Assembly: GCA_018287875.1 (NCBI GenBank)
Contig: JAGVVL010000011.1
Span: forward strand, 1-64,000
Source of the DNA: Nigrospora sphaerica
Lineage: Eukaryota > Ascomycota > Sordariomycetes > Amphisphaeriales > Apiosporaceae
Reading direction: 5' to 3'
DNA: 64,000 nucleotides
The position numbers and the translations under genes are program-made. The notes beneath the pieces are model-generated. The model was not told the DNA's origin. It was given only the letters and a program-made list of their open reading frames with translations, and ran no database searches. Every line of letters starts with the position of its first letter. The stretch's first letter is position 1. Shown here piece after piece: positions 34,070 to 45,946 of the stretch.

Positions 34070-35483
34070 ATGGGTGGAATGAGTGCCGATGGCGGTTTCC
34101 AGACCGAGCATAGCATCGCGAGCGGATGGAATGGTGAGAGCAAGGAGGTTGTGCATGCGCTCATGAACGTTAATCTTCCAAGTCTAGATATGGGGGTAAG
34201 CCTGATCAAACATTCAAAACCCACTCACTCGCATACTCTACTCATGCACTCGCGCGGTGTACTAACAGCTGTGAACTGAAAGCCGGTGATGGCGCCGTTC
34301 GAATACATATGTTCGCTTAAATCGAAAGGCGTCCGGGACAAGGTCACGGCGGCCCTGGGCGAATGGATCCCCGTCACGAAGGCCGATTTGGAACTCATTA
34401 ACTGTACTGTTGCCGACGTGCACAATACATCTCTCATGTGCGTCAACCAACTCCGATCCATATCGCGCACTGTTCCCACAAAACTAATTTGGAATAAATT
34501 CAAGGCTGGACGACGTTCAAGACGGTTCAGCGCTGCGCCGCTCATGTCCGGCCACTCACACCATTTTTGGCATGCCTCAAACCGTCAACTCAGCGACCTT
34601 TCAGACAGTTGATATCATCGGCCGCCTCATGGCTGAAGGCGGCAATCCATCAATGGTCACCGAGCTCGTAAGTATGTACAGAGCTCATCCTCCGCTGATG
34701 CAAAATTAGCCTATCCGCCACTTACGTAGCTGATGTGTGTCGCAGCCGGGATGAGGAGACTTTTGGTTGGGCAAAGCCTTGATCTCCTATGGACCCACGA
34801 GGTGTCGACACCCACAGTGGAAGAATACCTGCGAATGGTGGATCAGAGTAAGTTTAACCCGTTAAGGATGAGTATTTATCTCACTGTACTAAAGATTCAT
34901 ACCTCAACTAACATTTCCAACAGAAACTGGGGCCTTATTTATGATAATTTACAGGCTCATGAAGTCAGCTTCCTTAGACGAAGGCAGAATTCCCGATCTG
35001 AAGAGGCTGATGCTGCTACTCGGTCGTTATTTCCAGATAAGGGACGATTATGCCAATCTTGCGTCGGCAGACGTGAGTGCCCCTTTCTGTCCGCATAGGG
35101 AAACCCAGAAAACATTTATATTCGAAGCGACGGCAGCAGGCTGACCTTCATTGCACTAGTATGCTATGTCCAAGGGATTCTGCGAGGACCTCGATGAGGG
35201 TAAGTGCAGTTTCATTATACTGCACGCCATGGGCAATGCAGAACCCCATGATCGAAATATTATCAGAAACATACTGCTCCAACGTCGAGGACTAGGATGC
35301 ATACCAGTGGAACACAAAAAGATGTTACTGTCTATTTTTCAGCAGGCTGGATCTTTACAGTACACTATTGATATGCTCAGTTTACTGGCAGATGAACTGA
35401 TCTGCGAGGTTGGACGTATTGAGCAGGAGACTGGAAAGGGCAATGCGGGACTAAGGGGATTGATTGAGGCGTTGCGCGTATGA
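34070..35483 (+). CDS. Geranylgeranyl diphosphate synthase
   Basis: A trans-prenyltransferase that builds GGPP, the substrate of the adjacent diterpene synthase. Exons are 34070-34195, 34283-34437, 34505-34671, 34746-34847, 34924-35072 and 35160-35483. They sum to 1023 nt with no frame break, giving 340 residues, normal for the family. The first aspartate-rich motif DDVQD is created just after the second splice junction ([14 protein letters not shown]). The second, DDYANL, lies in [10 protein letters not shown]. The third intron uses GTATGT as donor in my model, since the earlier GTAAGT would break the frame. A cluster-specific copy is expected beside a diterpene synthase, separate from the housekeeping enzyme. 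This is one of two cluster genes that read fully intact. Confidence 0.93.
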
Positions 35484-35933
35484 ATTATAGATATGTACTC
35501 TATGGAATCTTGTTGTAAATTAAAACCCAGGGTTAATAGACATGCTGGGATGTGTTAAACGACTTGATCTCACTGTCTCAACCACGTGTATACAAGGGAT
35601 ATCGCCTCCCTCCGCTGATCATTTCCACTTTTCCCTCCAATCAATCAATCACTTATACATCGACTCCCACCCATTAAGATAAGGAGGACGTTCAGCATTA
35701 GGAACGGTTTGCCTATGTTAAGACGGGGGATAGGATGACCGGCTTCTCGATTAATAGAAGCACTTTAAACGAATTGCACTGCAAAGCTATAACAAACGTG
35801 ATAAGAGCATCGTTGCTGTTAACGATTCCTATGTTTCTCCTAGTTTTATGATACCTCTTATTACCGGTAACTTATACATAAAGTACAGAACTAAACGCAA
35901 AGCTCCTTAGCCGCCAATAATGTGAAAGGTTAC
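35484..35933. other. Convergent intergenic region
   Basis: AT-rich sequence between the 3' ends of GGPPS and the first P450 gene. No gene seen; it should hold both polyadenylation regions. Confidence 0.5.
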
Positions 35934-37715
35934 CTAAGAAGACTTCTTCCTGAATTCCAGCTGAGCAGAGGGATCGGAATTCAGCGTGAAACCATATTCA
36001 AAGACCTTAGGAGGCGGGGCTCCTTGAGGTAGCTTCCACTCCCAGCCCAGCAGAAACTGAGAAATGAGTATCTTGGCGAGCGCCGCCGCAAAGAAGCGGC
36101 CCGGACAGGCGTGTTGGCCATAGCCGAAACCGAGGTGTTCGGGCGACGCCGTGACCAGCAGGGCATTGCCGGGTCTTTCCATCCCAGGCTCCTGCATCCG
36201 CAGGAAGCGGCGGCCATCGAATTCTTCGGGACGCTCACGGAACGCTGGGTTCCACATACGGTCCATCGAGACGCATAGCTGCATTCCTCGCGGGATGTAG
36301 GTGCCGTCTGAGAGGGTAAGGGAGGACTTGGCATACCTGTGCATAGACACTGGATTACCACCCAGGCGCGTCAGATATCACCCAAGAAGATTAAAGAACG
36401 CAAGGGGGGAGAGGGGATCAACACACTCAGGCTTCCCGGCTTGACACGCTGGCTTTCCTTCATGAAACTGTCCATGAGCTTCATCTTCTGTAGCGCCGTC
36501 TTGGTCCACCCGTCGGCGGCAATACATTGCGCCGCCTCGTCTCGTAGAGGCGCAATGTACTGGGGGTGCTGGGCCAAGTCGAGCAGCAGTTGGCTGACAA
36601 AGTCGGTGCTTGTGTGAATAGCAGACAGGGCCAGCCCTAGCTGCGCCGCCAAGGGGTCGTAGTCTCGGCCTGCCGCCATATCGTCCAGCCACGTGAGCGC
36701 GTCCGAGTGCTCCGTCGAGCCTGCCTTACGCCGAGCCTCCCTCCTTTGCCGGAGGACGGGCATGAGCATGCCCTTAGCTTCTTTATATATGGATCTCAGC
36801 TTCCGGGACTGCGAGAGAAATTGGTGCGCCACCGGGCGCAGGGGCTTGGGCCAAAGGCGGAGTTGGTTGGCGGCGGCGAAGGCAGTCTGCGTATACTCGA
36901 CGCAGAGGGCGTGCCACCGGGCATTCTTGCCAAGCTCCGGTCCAACAAAAATAGTGGCGGCGATACGGGAGACGACCTCGCCAGCCATATTGTGGACATG
37001 CACAGGATGCCAGGTAGACCTATCCCCGATAGTCCCGTGTAGTCCTTCTTCACCTACGCGCCGTACAATATCCAGGATTGCCGCTGTTAAGGGGGAAAGC
37101 CTCAGGTTAGCCATGCTGTAATCCTCGACCGTTGACCTAGGCAGCTCGGGCTACATACGAAGACCTCGCGTGAGTGGATGCCGCGCCACCTCCTTGACCG
37201 TTTCGAAGCCGTGGAGGTCCTCCTTGAAGGGTTCGAACCCGGGGAGATATCCATGAAAAGCCTGGGGAACGGCGTGTCAGCTACGAGCATCGAGAAATGG
37301 CCCGGCCTTACCGCACCCGGCCCGTAGGGCCTAGCAAGGCGTGATGGAGGAAGAGCGCACTAACCTCGTGCGATAGCCGTGTGAAGCTCAGGCGGGGGTC
37401 GTTGCGGATCTCTTCGGCCATTTCTGGGGGGAGGACGGTAATGGGGCCCAGGTCGGCGATCAAGAGGAACGGCGTCCGGTACACGCGCCTTGCCTCTTCG
37501 ACTAGATGCCGCGCCGAGGTGAGGAACTCTATCCGGGGCCGGGTGTCCGTCCATTCTGCCCACCGTTTGGGATTGACGACTGGCAAACGTGGGTGGGCCG
37601 AGCTCACGAGAGCGTATACTACCCATGCCGTTGCCAGTGTAGCGACAAGTGTTGCGATAGACTCGAATCGATATGCGCGCCATAGTTGCTGTATCGGGTG
37701 GAGTAAAGATTCCAT
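35934..37715 (-). CDS. Cytochrome P450 monooxygenase, CYP68-like (P450-1)
   Basis: A haem-thiolate oxygenase, probably acting on the diterpene. The start at 37715 gives MESLLHPIQQLW followed by a membrane anchor around LVATLATAWVVYALV. Exon 1 ends at 37365, after LSHE. Exon 2 starts at 37261 with AFHGYLPGFEPF. The third exon holds the I-helix AIHTSTDF and the K-helix ESQR. The last exon (from about 36350) has the haem-binding FGYGQHACPGRFFA. The AIHT, ESQR and HACPGR pattern is that of the CYP68 family, which includes gibberellin-pathway oxidases. The junction between exons 2 and 3 near 37170-37110 is one base out of phase in every splice model I tried, so there is a missing base or an unusual splice there. 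Confidence 0.85.
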
Positions 37716-38259
37716 TTCATCAGAAAGTCTGTTATAAGATGCTGTGCACAAAGCTGGGATGACTATGGTCACTAAGATGCACAGGTATCGTCTAGTGTCG
37801 AAAATCCCTTGTACGTTTTATTGCTTGCACGAACAGCCAACCAATTTGAACGGACTTTTTGAGGCCCGTGGCACCATACAAGGGAACAGTTGCCACTGCT
37901 GTGAAGTTATTAGTAGACAGGGATGGATGTCTGAAAACGGACACCGCTATTTCGGGCCACGGAGTCCCCACTCTAATTTCCCACGCCCCACTCGGACAAT
38001 GGAATCGGCCTGGCCATTTTCAGCCGCTCCGGCCCCTGAGAGATGGAACATCCCTAGAGCCTACCTTGGCGACAGATTGAATTCACGAGGCAAGGACGGA
38101 ACCGTGGAAGCGGGCGAGGTAGAGCATTGTTCAATTTGTGACAAATGTGCGCTGTTTCCGCGCGCCCCCGAACGAAACCATGCTATTCATGCCTTGCTAA
38201 GGTGGCTCCTCAACGTAACCAGAGAAGACGAACCGCAATGAGGCGACCAGGAAAAGTGA
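37716..38259 (-). promoter_or_regulatory. Upstream region of P450-1, with a CGG-N3-CCG site
   Basis: No gene is recognisable. It serves as the promoter of P450-1 and the 3' region of P450-2. CGG-ACA-CCG lies at 37938-37946, about 220 bases upstream of the P450-1 start. Confidence 0.45.
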
Positions 38260-40162
38260 CTAGGGTTCCACTTGCCGTTGCCGGTACTCAACCTTCTGGG
38301 ACGAGTCCCGGAACAGGTGGAACCCTTGACAAGACGCAGCAAGCGGCTCAGCCCCAATGGGAAGCCTCCAATCTAGCTGTTGGACGAGCAAAATCACGAT
38401 GATTTTGATTTCGTGTGCTGCAAACAGTCGGCCTGGACAAGCGTGTGTACCGTGTCCGAAAACAAAGTGCTCGGGGCTGGTGTTGATAAACTTTGCACCG
38501 CGGGCGGTTTGGGGCTGCTCACGTAGACGGTAGAACCGATAGGCATCCCAAGTGTGCGGATCCGGGTAGACCTTCTCGTCCCACAAGATCTCTTGAGACA
38601 CAGCCAACATGGAATTCTTCGGGATGAAGGTTCCATCGCTCAGATGTACATCTTCCATAGCATAACGGTGCATATTGGCTATAAGAGAACACCGCATCTT
38701 CATGTGAGCTTCGGTTCCTAAGCTTTGGGAACGACGGACTATGGTGACATAAAGAGGTGCAGGGACATCCAGTGTAAAAGATTTGTAACGTACCCCAAGA
38801 ATTCGGCTTGAACCGCTGGCTCTCTTTCAATACACTGTCCAGGAGGGGCATCTTAGACAGAGTGGCAATGCTCCAGCCTTCCTTTAAGAGGACATCCTCG
38901 ATTTCCTGCCGGACCGCTTGCAGAACTTCGAGGTGCTGAGCCAGCTGAACGATGATCTCACCGACCAGATCAGCGCTGGTGTGGATTGCCGCCAGTGCGA
39001 GCCAGAGCTGGGCGACGACGGGATCGTACGCCTCGCCCTTCGCCACCTGGCGAAGCCAGGCGACGGTGTCTTGGCCCCGGATCCCGTCACCGCTGCCCTG
39101 GTCTTCCGTCTCGCGCTTCCGGAGGAGGGGTTGGAGGATGGCCCGGGCCTCCTGCGTCAAAGCTGCCGCGCGGCGGCAGGAAGGCATTACCCGGTAGGCG
39201 AGCCAGTGCAGGGACGAAGGCCAGACAGCGAGCTCGAAGAAGCCCACAAATGCGCTGTGGGGATACGCGCGTATGACGCGCAGCCAGGCTTCGTCGTTGC
39301 ACGCCTCCGGCCCCAGGAATACGCGGGCAGATACGCGGGCCACGAGGCGTATGGCAAGATCTTGGAGCCCGACACCGCACCATTCTGCTGGTGGAAAGTC
39401 ATTGTTGGAAGGGTGTTCATGACAAGGCGAAGAGGAGACTTTGATGACATACCATGGTCTGTAGCCAAAGGGCAGACGTCTCTAATAGTCGCTTCTGATT
39501 CTTCGACGAGGGCCTCGGTCAAAGGACCTGTGTTAACACGAGTTATACGTCAGTTTTTACCTCCTTGTCCAGGGATCCTTAGTTTTTCTTTTTCTGGATG
39601 GAGATGTCGAATACCAATTGCTTTGTTCAGCTTTTGGCTGATCATGTTTAGGGCAACCACAGAATCTCGACCTGGAGGCTGGAAAGCGCCGAAACCGTCA
39701 AGATGCGTATAGAATGCCTATAAAAATGAGACTTGTTATAGTACACGACATGCGGTAGAAAGGTAACCGGAGAGTACGAACCTGAGTTTGCCACTGGCTG
39801 AAGCCAAGGCGATTGTCATTTCGAACTTCATGAGCCATTGTTGCTGGAAGGATCGTGACTTCGCCGAAGTCGGCATTGACACGAACTGGACGGTTCCCAT
39901 GAAGCGCGCTCCACTCTTTCACCATTTTTCTCCCGTTGTGAACAAATCCAATTCTTGCTTTGCCGGCTGTAGGCTCATAGAATCTCTTCGGATTCAACAG
40001 CGGTGCGCTCGGCTTCCTCCTCCTTAAAGCCTGAGCCAGGAACGATAGGCCAATACAAAGGCTGGCCAGTACGCCCCACAGGGGAGTTGAACTTCCCTTG
40101 AAGAGAGTGGCATCATAGAAGGCACAGGACTTATACGAAGAAGTTTGCGCTTGGTTGTCCAT
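38260..40162 (-). CDS. Cytochrome P450 monooxygenase, CYP68-like (P450-2)
   Basis: A second oxygenase of the same type, in tandem with P450-1. The start is 40162 or 40180 (MGSKEH upstream of MDNQAQ); I chose the shorter. A membrane segment lies around LWGVLASLCIGLSFLAQAL. Exons follow through AFYTHLDGFGAF, LNMISQKLNKAIG, PLTEALVEES and a long block with AIHTSADL and ESQRFKPN. After a 120-nt intron starting GTACGT, the last exon holds MHRYAMED and the haem site FGHGTHACPGRLFA. All splice junctions can be joined in frame, so it appears intact. It faces acyltransferase 1 across a short shared promoter. A role as a diterpene hydroxylase is inferred from family and location. Confidence 0.87.
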
Positions 40163-40180
40163 GTGTTCTTTACTACCCAT

Positions 40181-40592
40181 GCAATGGGTAGGTTTAGTAA
40201 TTGGGATGTCGATATGTGACCCTGGAGAGCGAAGGCAGCGGAGTGAAGCGGTGTCTGAGTCTGTGTGTCGAAAGCCCAGAATGGCGAGAATATGGTGGGC
40301 ACGCTTGCATAAAATCAGTCGGGACAGAAAACGGTTTTCCATGTCCTGGGCCTGCTGTAAGAAATCTGGGGGTTCGCCGGAGTTGACCAGGGGCTTGGCG
40401 CGTGTGTTGCGGAGACAGAGGCCAAAAGACAACTCCGGGCTAGCCTGAGAACGAAGGGGAGAGGCACCCATTTTGGGTGGCCCGGGTCCACAATAGAGCC
40501 GGCTTATGTTTTATCTCTTCAGTTATTCTGCTACTATCCGGGTGCAGACTTCAGGCACGCAGCCAAGAACTATGTTAAATCCCCATTTCATC
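40181..40592. promoter_or_regulatory. Bidirectional promoter of P450-2 and acyltransferase 1
   Basis: About 0.4 kb between divergent start codons. No CGG-N3-CCG site is visible here, unlike the other main promoters of the cluster; the nearest imperfect form is CGG-TTT-TCC near 40333. Confidence 0.45.
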
Positions 40593-42097
40593 ATGTCAGA
40601 ACCAGCGCAGATCACCACTGTCCCTTTGTCGCCACTGGACCAATGTTTCACCGGCTCCTACACTCGCTTCCTGCTACTTTTTGTGGTCGAGAGCCATGAA
40701 CAGGCGGTACAGACGCTCAACGATGGACTCCAGAGATTAACGACTGCGGTTCCATTCCTCAAGGGCCGCGTAGCCACGCGCACCGGCAATCAGCGCAACG
40801 AGGCCACTGTGTCCTGGGCGGCTGAAGATGCGGCCCCCAAGCTCTGCCGGATAGAGGCGCCGGCGGGGTTCCCCAGTATGGCCGTTCTGGAGACGGAGCA
40901 GGCACCGCTTTCGTACTTCACCGAAGCCGTGTGCGCCGTGCCCTTCCGACTCGACCCGACAGTCCCAGGGCCAAAGCCTGAGCCGGCCTTCGTTGGGAGC
41001 TACACGCCCATCGAAGGGGGATTATTGCTCTGCGCTTGCTTCCACCACACGCTAATGGACGGCACCGCCGCCGGTCTCTTCTTCCAGCTGTGGGCCAAGA
41101 GCTGCCACGGGGCGGTCCCCGGAGGTAGCCCGATCGCCCTGCCACGTCCCGACGAGCCCCTCGCACGCCGTAAAGTCCTCCTCGCGGCCTGTGGTCCAGA
41201 CGCGGATAAGGCAGCCAAGGGACGGAGCCTGGATGAGCTGGCCGCGCGCGAGGGAGCCTACATCGTACTCTCCAAACGGCCAACTCAAGAGGAAGAAGGG
41301 CCCAGGGGGCTGCTATTCATGCCTCGCATACCCCGGACCAAGATTATTTCGCTGTCGGGAGCAAAGCTCCAAGATGCGCGGGTGCGGCTGAAGGAGGGGC
41401 TAGGATCGTCATCCTTAAGTATTAACAACCTCGCCACCGCCATCCTGTGGTCCTGCTTTGTGTCGGTCAAGCTCCAGCACGGGGACCAGGTCGATGCCGC
41501 CACCCTATCCACGCTACACCTCGCCGTCGACGGGCGCCGACGACTCGGCGGCGCCCTCCGGGAGCGGCCCTACCTGGGCAATGTAAACTGTCTCACGACG
41601 GTGGTGCTACCGCTGCCGGCGCTGGAGGCGGCGTGCAAGGAGGCCCAGGAGGGCCCCACGCTCAAAGTCACGGCAATAGCGCCCTACTGACGGTCATCGC
41701 CACAATTGCGGACGGCATTAACGGAGTCACCGGACCGCGCGTGGCCGAGCGCATCGCCTTGGTGGACGCCCTGGACGATCTGTCCGACCTGCGGTTGAGC
41801 TGGAACCCTATGATTCGCACCGAATTTTGCTTCTCCAGCTGGGCTAACTTCCCCATCTACGAGAGCGACTTCGGCCCTGCGCTTGGTGTCGCCGGCCGCC
41901 CGGGAACGCCGGCATATCTGCGCTTCCCCGACGCCTACTACCCCGAGAACATGGCCATTGTTCTTCCCCGCCGAAGGGGGGCGCCCGGGGCCCCGACTGG
42001 CAGCTCGAGTCTATCTGAAGAGAGGATAGAGGTTGTCGTGCCGCTTGTGGAGGATGAATGGGAACATCTGATGTCTTTGCTGAATGTTTGGCTTTGA
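40593..42097 (+). CDS. HxxxD acyltransferase 1 (trichothecene 3-O-acetyltransferase-like)
   Basis: The enzyme should transfer an acyl group from CoA or a carrier protein to a hydroxyl. The start at 40593 gives MSEPAQITTVPLSPLDQ, the usual opening of the fungal transferase family. The catalytic HHTLMDG (HxxxD) is in the first half. The structural DFG motif appears as ESDFGPALG near 41870. The frame breaks at 41654-41657, a CCCC run. One more C carries reading from the first 390 codons into the C-terminal frame, which ends VEDEWEHLMSLLNVWL. The corrected length is about 500 residues, normal for the family. It is a candidate for acetylating the diterpene or attaching the polyketide chain. Confidence 0.85.
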
Positions 42098-42377
42098 TAT
42101 TCAGGGGCTATGGCAGCACTGGGACAATATCCGAAGCCGATCCAATACCTCATGACTTTGGATTCTTATCACAGCTAGGAAGTAATACAGGAAATAAACC
42201 TTAAGATATCGTGCAGAAAAGGGCCCACTCAGATCGTATCGGCAGGATATTTTAGTTCTTAAGTCATCTTGTGGCAACATGAGGCTATCACCAGTTTCAC
42301 CTACCAGGTCACGTGAGGGGCTACAGGGACCTGCGGTAGGCCCTATGGAGCTCGTGGGGGCGATCCCCTGCTACGAG
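42098..42377. other. 3' region of acyltransferase 1; nothing else seen
   Basis: Spacer before the pogo-type element; no gene or repeat recognised. Confidence 0.4.
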
Positions 42378-42379
42378 TA

Positions 42380-44305
42380 AGCTCACCCCCTACCAAAGAG
42401 CCAACCCCCCAAACGGCCAGAGGTCAAGATGACCTCACGCGATGGCAATAATACGGATCAATTGAAAGTTCTCAACAACCACAATAGCTACTCACAAGTA
42501 GACTGATTTCAAGAGACACGATGCAGTCTTCTGCCTCAGAATCGACTTCTTCGTCCGATCCGTCTGTGTGGACAGCTTCAGATTCCGCAGTGACCGTACC
42601 CCCTGCATCTTCAGGGGTCGACATCTCCTCCTTGACTTTGCGCACCACCAGCATCCTCACAAAACGCTCCTGAGCGGTAAGCAGAACCTTACGCCGTTTC
42701 TGAGGCTTCTGGAAATCCAGCGCTGTAGCCAAGTTGTCTCGTTCGTGCTTCAGACTGGAGATCTCAGCGGTCGCTTGGTCCAAGGCCTTGCCAGTCTTCC
42801 GAAACACCTGGCGTAGCGTTGTGTAGTTATAGACTGGATCAACATCGCCAAGGTCCCGGTGGATGACGCTGATCTGACGTGACGTACTAGGTGTCTTGAC
42901 CTCCAGAGCAGACATCTGCGACAGCAGAGGGTCCTCCTTAGCTGCGGAACACACCAATTTGACCCCTCTAACCTGTCGCGGTCATGCTACCTCGCCAGTC
43001 GGCTATTGAGCGGCTTGCTGGGGTCCCTTAGATAGATGCCTGTCGCTCTCTAGTCTGTGGCAATATGCTTTGCTATCAGAGCCTCCTTACGAGCCTTGTT
43101 CCAGGCCTCTAGAAACTCTAGCTTCTTTGGAGTCAGTGTTAAGCTGGTGAGACAGGCATCACGTAGGTATTTCCGATAGGCTCGCTTTAACACTGAGAAA
43201 TGGCCGAGATTTAACGGCTACAGCACTTGAGAGGTATGAGCTGGCAAAAGGTTGAGCCAGACGCGTGCCTCGAAACATGTCATCATGAACTCCTTAGTGC
43301 AGTGGCTTGCGTGGCCGTCGAGGATGAGTTGCCGCCACTGTTCAGGGTCCTCTGGAGCCGTCAGAGGCACGAATCTCTGCTTTGGCTAGCGCAGCGCAAT
43401 TGAATTGCTGGTCCAGCCAGCCCGTGAGGCTTCAAAAGACCAGCTTTCGAAGTCCTGCTCGTCGACTTGGGAGTTGAACCACTGCTGTCGAACAGCCTTG
43501 CCCTTGAAAATCACCAGCGGAGGCAGCGCACGGCTAGCGGCAGAGATTGCTTCCAGAGAGGTCGTCCACTCGCCTCGGGGAGTATCCATGGCCAAGATCT
43601 GGCTCATAGCGGCAGGTCTAATGACGAAGGGGTAGCCTCCAAGGCTAATCTGAGCACCTATCTCATCGAAGTTCCAGTTGTGCTCTAGTGGGATGCTGGC
43701 GAGGTCTTCGCGGGCTAGCCTTTCGAAGAGCTCCTCAATATTGGCGCGAGAGGCGCCATTGAGGCGCTGGAAACTCATGCCAGTGGACACCAGGGTCTTG
43801 ACCTGCGGCCAGCACTTGAAGAACCGGTGATGCCAGCGTTTTCCAAGGCGGCGGTGGCTTCCAGAGGTGTTGAGGATGGACTGGGCGAATTGACGAAAGC
43901 GGCCGTGTGTTGGAGCCCAGCCAAGGCGGCCTTGAAGTAACACCCACGCTATAAGTTGACGCTCTTGCTCCTCCGTGAGGGCTTGGTGATGCTCCTAGGC
44001 ATGCCTTTTCAGAGGTTTGCAATTGATTCTGGCAGTTAACCAGTGCCAGGTGACGTTGCAGTGCTTGGCGACTGAACGGACTGATTAACCTTAGGTCACT
44101 TGAAGGAGAGCGGCAGATAGTGGCACTTCATCTATTGGTATTAGTAACAAACGAAAGAGCGGAAAACGGTTATTCTCAAGATGTTAGCCTCATGTCTATA
44201 GGACGTCTGGTTGTTTACATATTGGTGTTGAAGGTCTTTGATTGCCTCATCTGTTGTCCGAAACCCGTGGCTCTTTGGGGGTTGCCTCTATGGTAGGGGT
44301 GAGCT
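42380..44305 (-). mobile_element. Degenerate pogo-type transposon between the two acyltransferases
   Basis: Imperfect inverted ends of about 30 bp (42380-42410 and 44276-44305, starting agctcacccc) are flanked by TA on each side (42378-42379 and 44306-44307). It encodes a broken pogo-family transposase on the minus strand. It is of a different family from the element at 27560-29416, with unrelated TIRs. It separates the 3' ends of two convergent acyltransferase genes and does not interrupt either. Confidence 0.75.
42472..43943 (-). pseudogene. pogo-type transposase, inactivated
   Basis: The DNA-binding half includes GKRWHHRFFKCWPQVKT. The first catalytic Asp is in NFDEIGAQISL and the second in LILDGHASH (near 43325). 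The third region reads stop-PLNLG instead of QPLDLG near 43215. The glutamine codon has become TAG and the last catalytic Asp has become Asn, both C:G to T:A changes. A further stop follows near 43060. The C-terminal acidic tail (42957-42472) is in a separate frame. These changes could reflect repeat-induced point mutation, though the element is not strongly AT-shifted overall. Confidence 0.75.
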
Positions 44306-44376
44306 TATTAAGTATACATGCCCACTCATCCTGGCCTCGATAGTTTGAATGGTTGCTGTACTTCATGAGTATGTCC

Positions 44377-45946
44377 TTACTTCCCAGCTCTGTTCCAAGC
44401 CTGTAACTGCGCCTCCACGTCAGCCCACACGTCGCCTGACATGCAGCCCTCGACCCAGTAGTCTTCCTCTTGACGCGTAATCATCATGGAGTTCAAGTGC
44501 GCCCCCAGTTCGGTCGCGGCGCCCATATGCCACACGGGCCGGCCAGGATCCATGTTTTCATAGTCGGCCGAAACCACGGCGGGGCCACAGTCGATGGGCT
44601 GGAACATGTCCACCTGGGCCATGTTGGATATGTTAATGAACAGGCTGTCAGTCTCGCCGAAGAGGGAATGGAGCCCGACGTGGCCAAGGTTCGGAGCAGT
44701 TGCTGCGCGTTCCCGCTGACCTGGGCTGGACTCGTCTGCTTCCGGATTGACTCGCGGACGGCGATGGCAAGGCGACGCAGCGGCTGCGCGACGACTTGGC
44801 CAAGGGTCAGGAAGTTGGAGGTGAGGAGACATAGATTCTGCAGGTACGCGACACCTGGAGGCAGACGGTCGCGCACGTTCAACGCCGCGATGAGGGTGAT
44901 GGAACGGGACTGGCTGCCCGTCTCCCTCTTGCAGATTGCTCGTATCAACCAGGCCATGAAAATGTCAGTAGGGCCCAGGAACTGCTGGCCAGAGACCGCC
45001 TTTGCCTCCGCTGTGGAGGCAGCCACGGGACCCTCCTCCTCCATGCTAGGGATGTACCGCAACGGAATAAAGAGCGCTTTGAACTGGAACGGCGGCCTCG
45101 ACGATAGCATCTTGCCAGCTATTTGACGCACTACCCACACGAAGAGGCGGAAGCCCGCCAGCCGCTTGCTCTCGGGAACCAGTGCCTCTTCCAGTTGGGC
45201 GGGGACCGAGTCGGCAACCAAGGATAAGGCGTCCTTGTACGGATCCCCCAGGGGCAGAACATCCTGGGGCGTGCCCGCGAGCACTCTCGACCAATTTTTT
45301 AGAATGGAGAGCACGGCAGACCCGTCCATCACATGCGGATACGTTATAGTCACCAGCGTGGCGTCGGTAAAAGCGATAACATGGCACGACCAGATGGGAA
45401 CGTCGCGCACAAGATACTCGTTAAAGGAGTCTGGCGTCTCGGGCCCTCGCAGGTACTTCAAAATCTCCTCCGTGATAGGGGAGACCCAGGCTTTGTCTCG
45501 CACCGGCTTGAGCATGGCACCGACGCGGTGCTCGTCGATGGCGCAATTATAGGCCGCTTGCGTGAAGAAGACGCCTGGGCGGGCCTCGCTGAACGGGGTC
45601 GGGATACGCAGTTCGAGCCTGCGCGTTGTCGTCTGCGTTCCGATAGTCAGGATCCCTCATGCGGCATGCCATGGGGGAAGGAATAAACCCTAAGACGTAC
45701 GTTCAGGCGCAACCGGCCACCGAGTTTCCTCCAGTCGCCAATCGCGAGCAACCCCTCCCAGGAGTCGCGCAGCATGTCCGGGTCCAGCACAGCATTGAAG
45801 CGATATGTCCGCTGCATGATGAGCTCCCGCAACAACCGCGAACTGTCCAGGCTGTGCAGTGGTAGAACGGTGTCGGAGGGGTGGCAGAGCGGTATCGACG
45901 CCCCGTGGCCCAGCCACCCCAAGATGCTCTGTATCACATTCGACAT
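44377..45946 (-). CDS. HxxxD acyltransferase 2
   Basis: A second BAHD-like/fungal transferase. The start at 45946 gives MSNVIQSILGWLG, with PLHSLDSS following. Exon 1 is 45946-45701 and exon 2 begins at 45632 after a 68-nt intron (GTACGT..GCAG). The catalytic motif is HVMDG (TYPHVMDGSAV) near 45330. The C-terminal half holds LNVRDRLPPG and, after a frame break at 44693-44694 (CC on the coding strand where CCC is needed), LFINISNMAQVDMF. The second conserved motif of the family is less clear than in acyltransferase 1. The corrected length is about 500 residues. It is unlike acyltransferase 1 in detail, so the two probably act on different positions or acyl donors. Confidence 0.82.
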
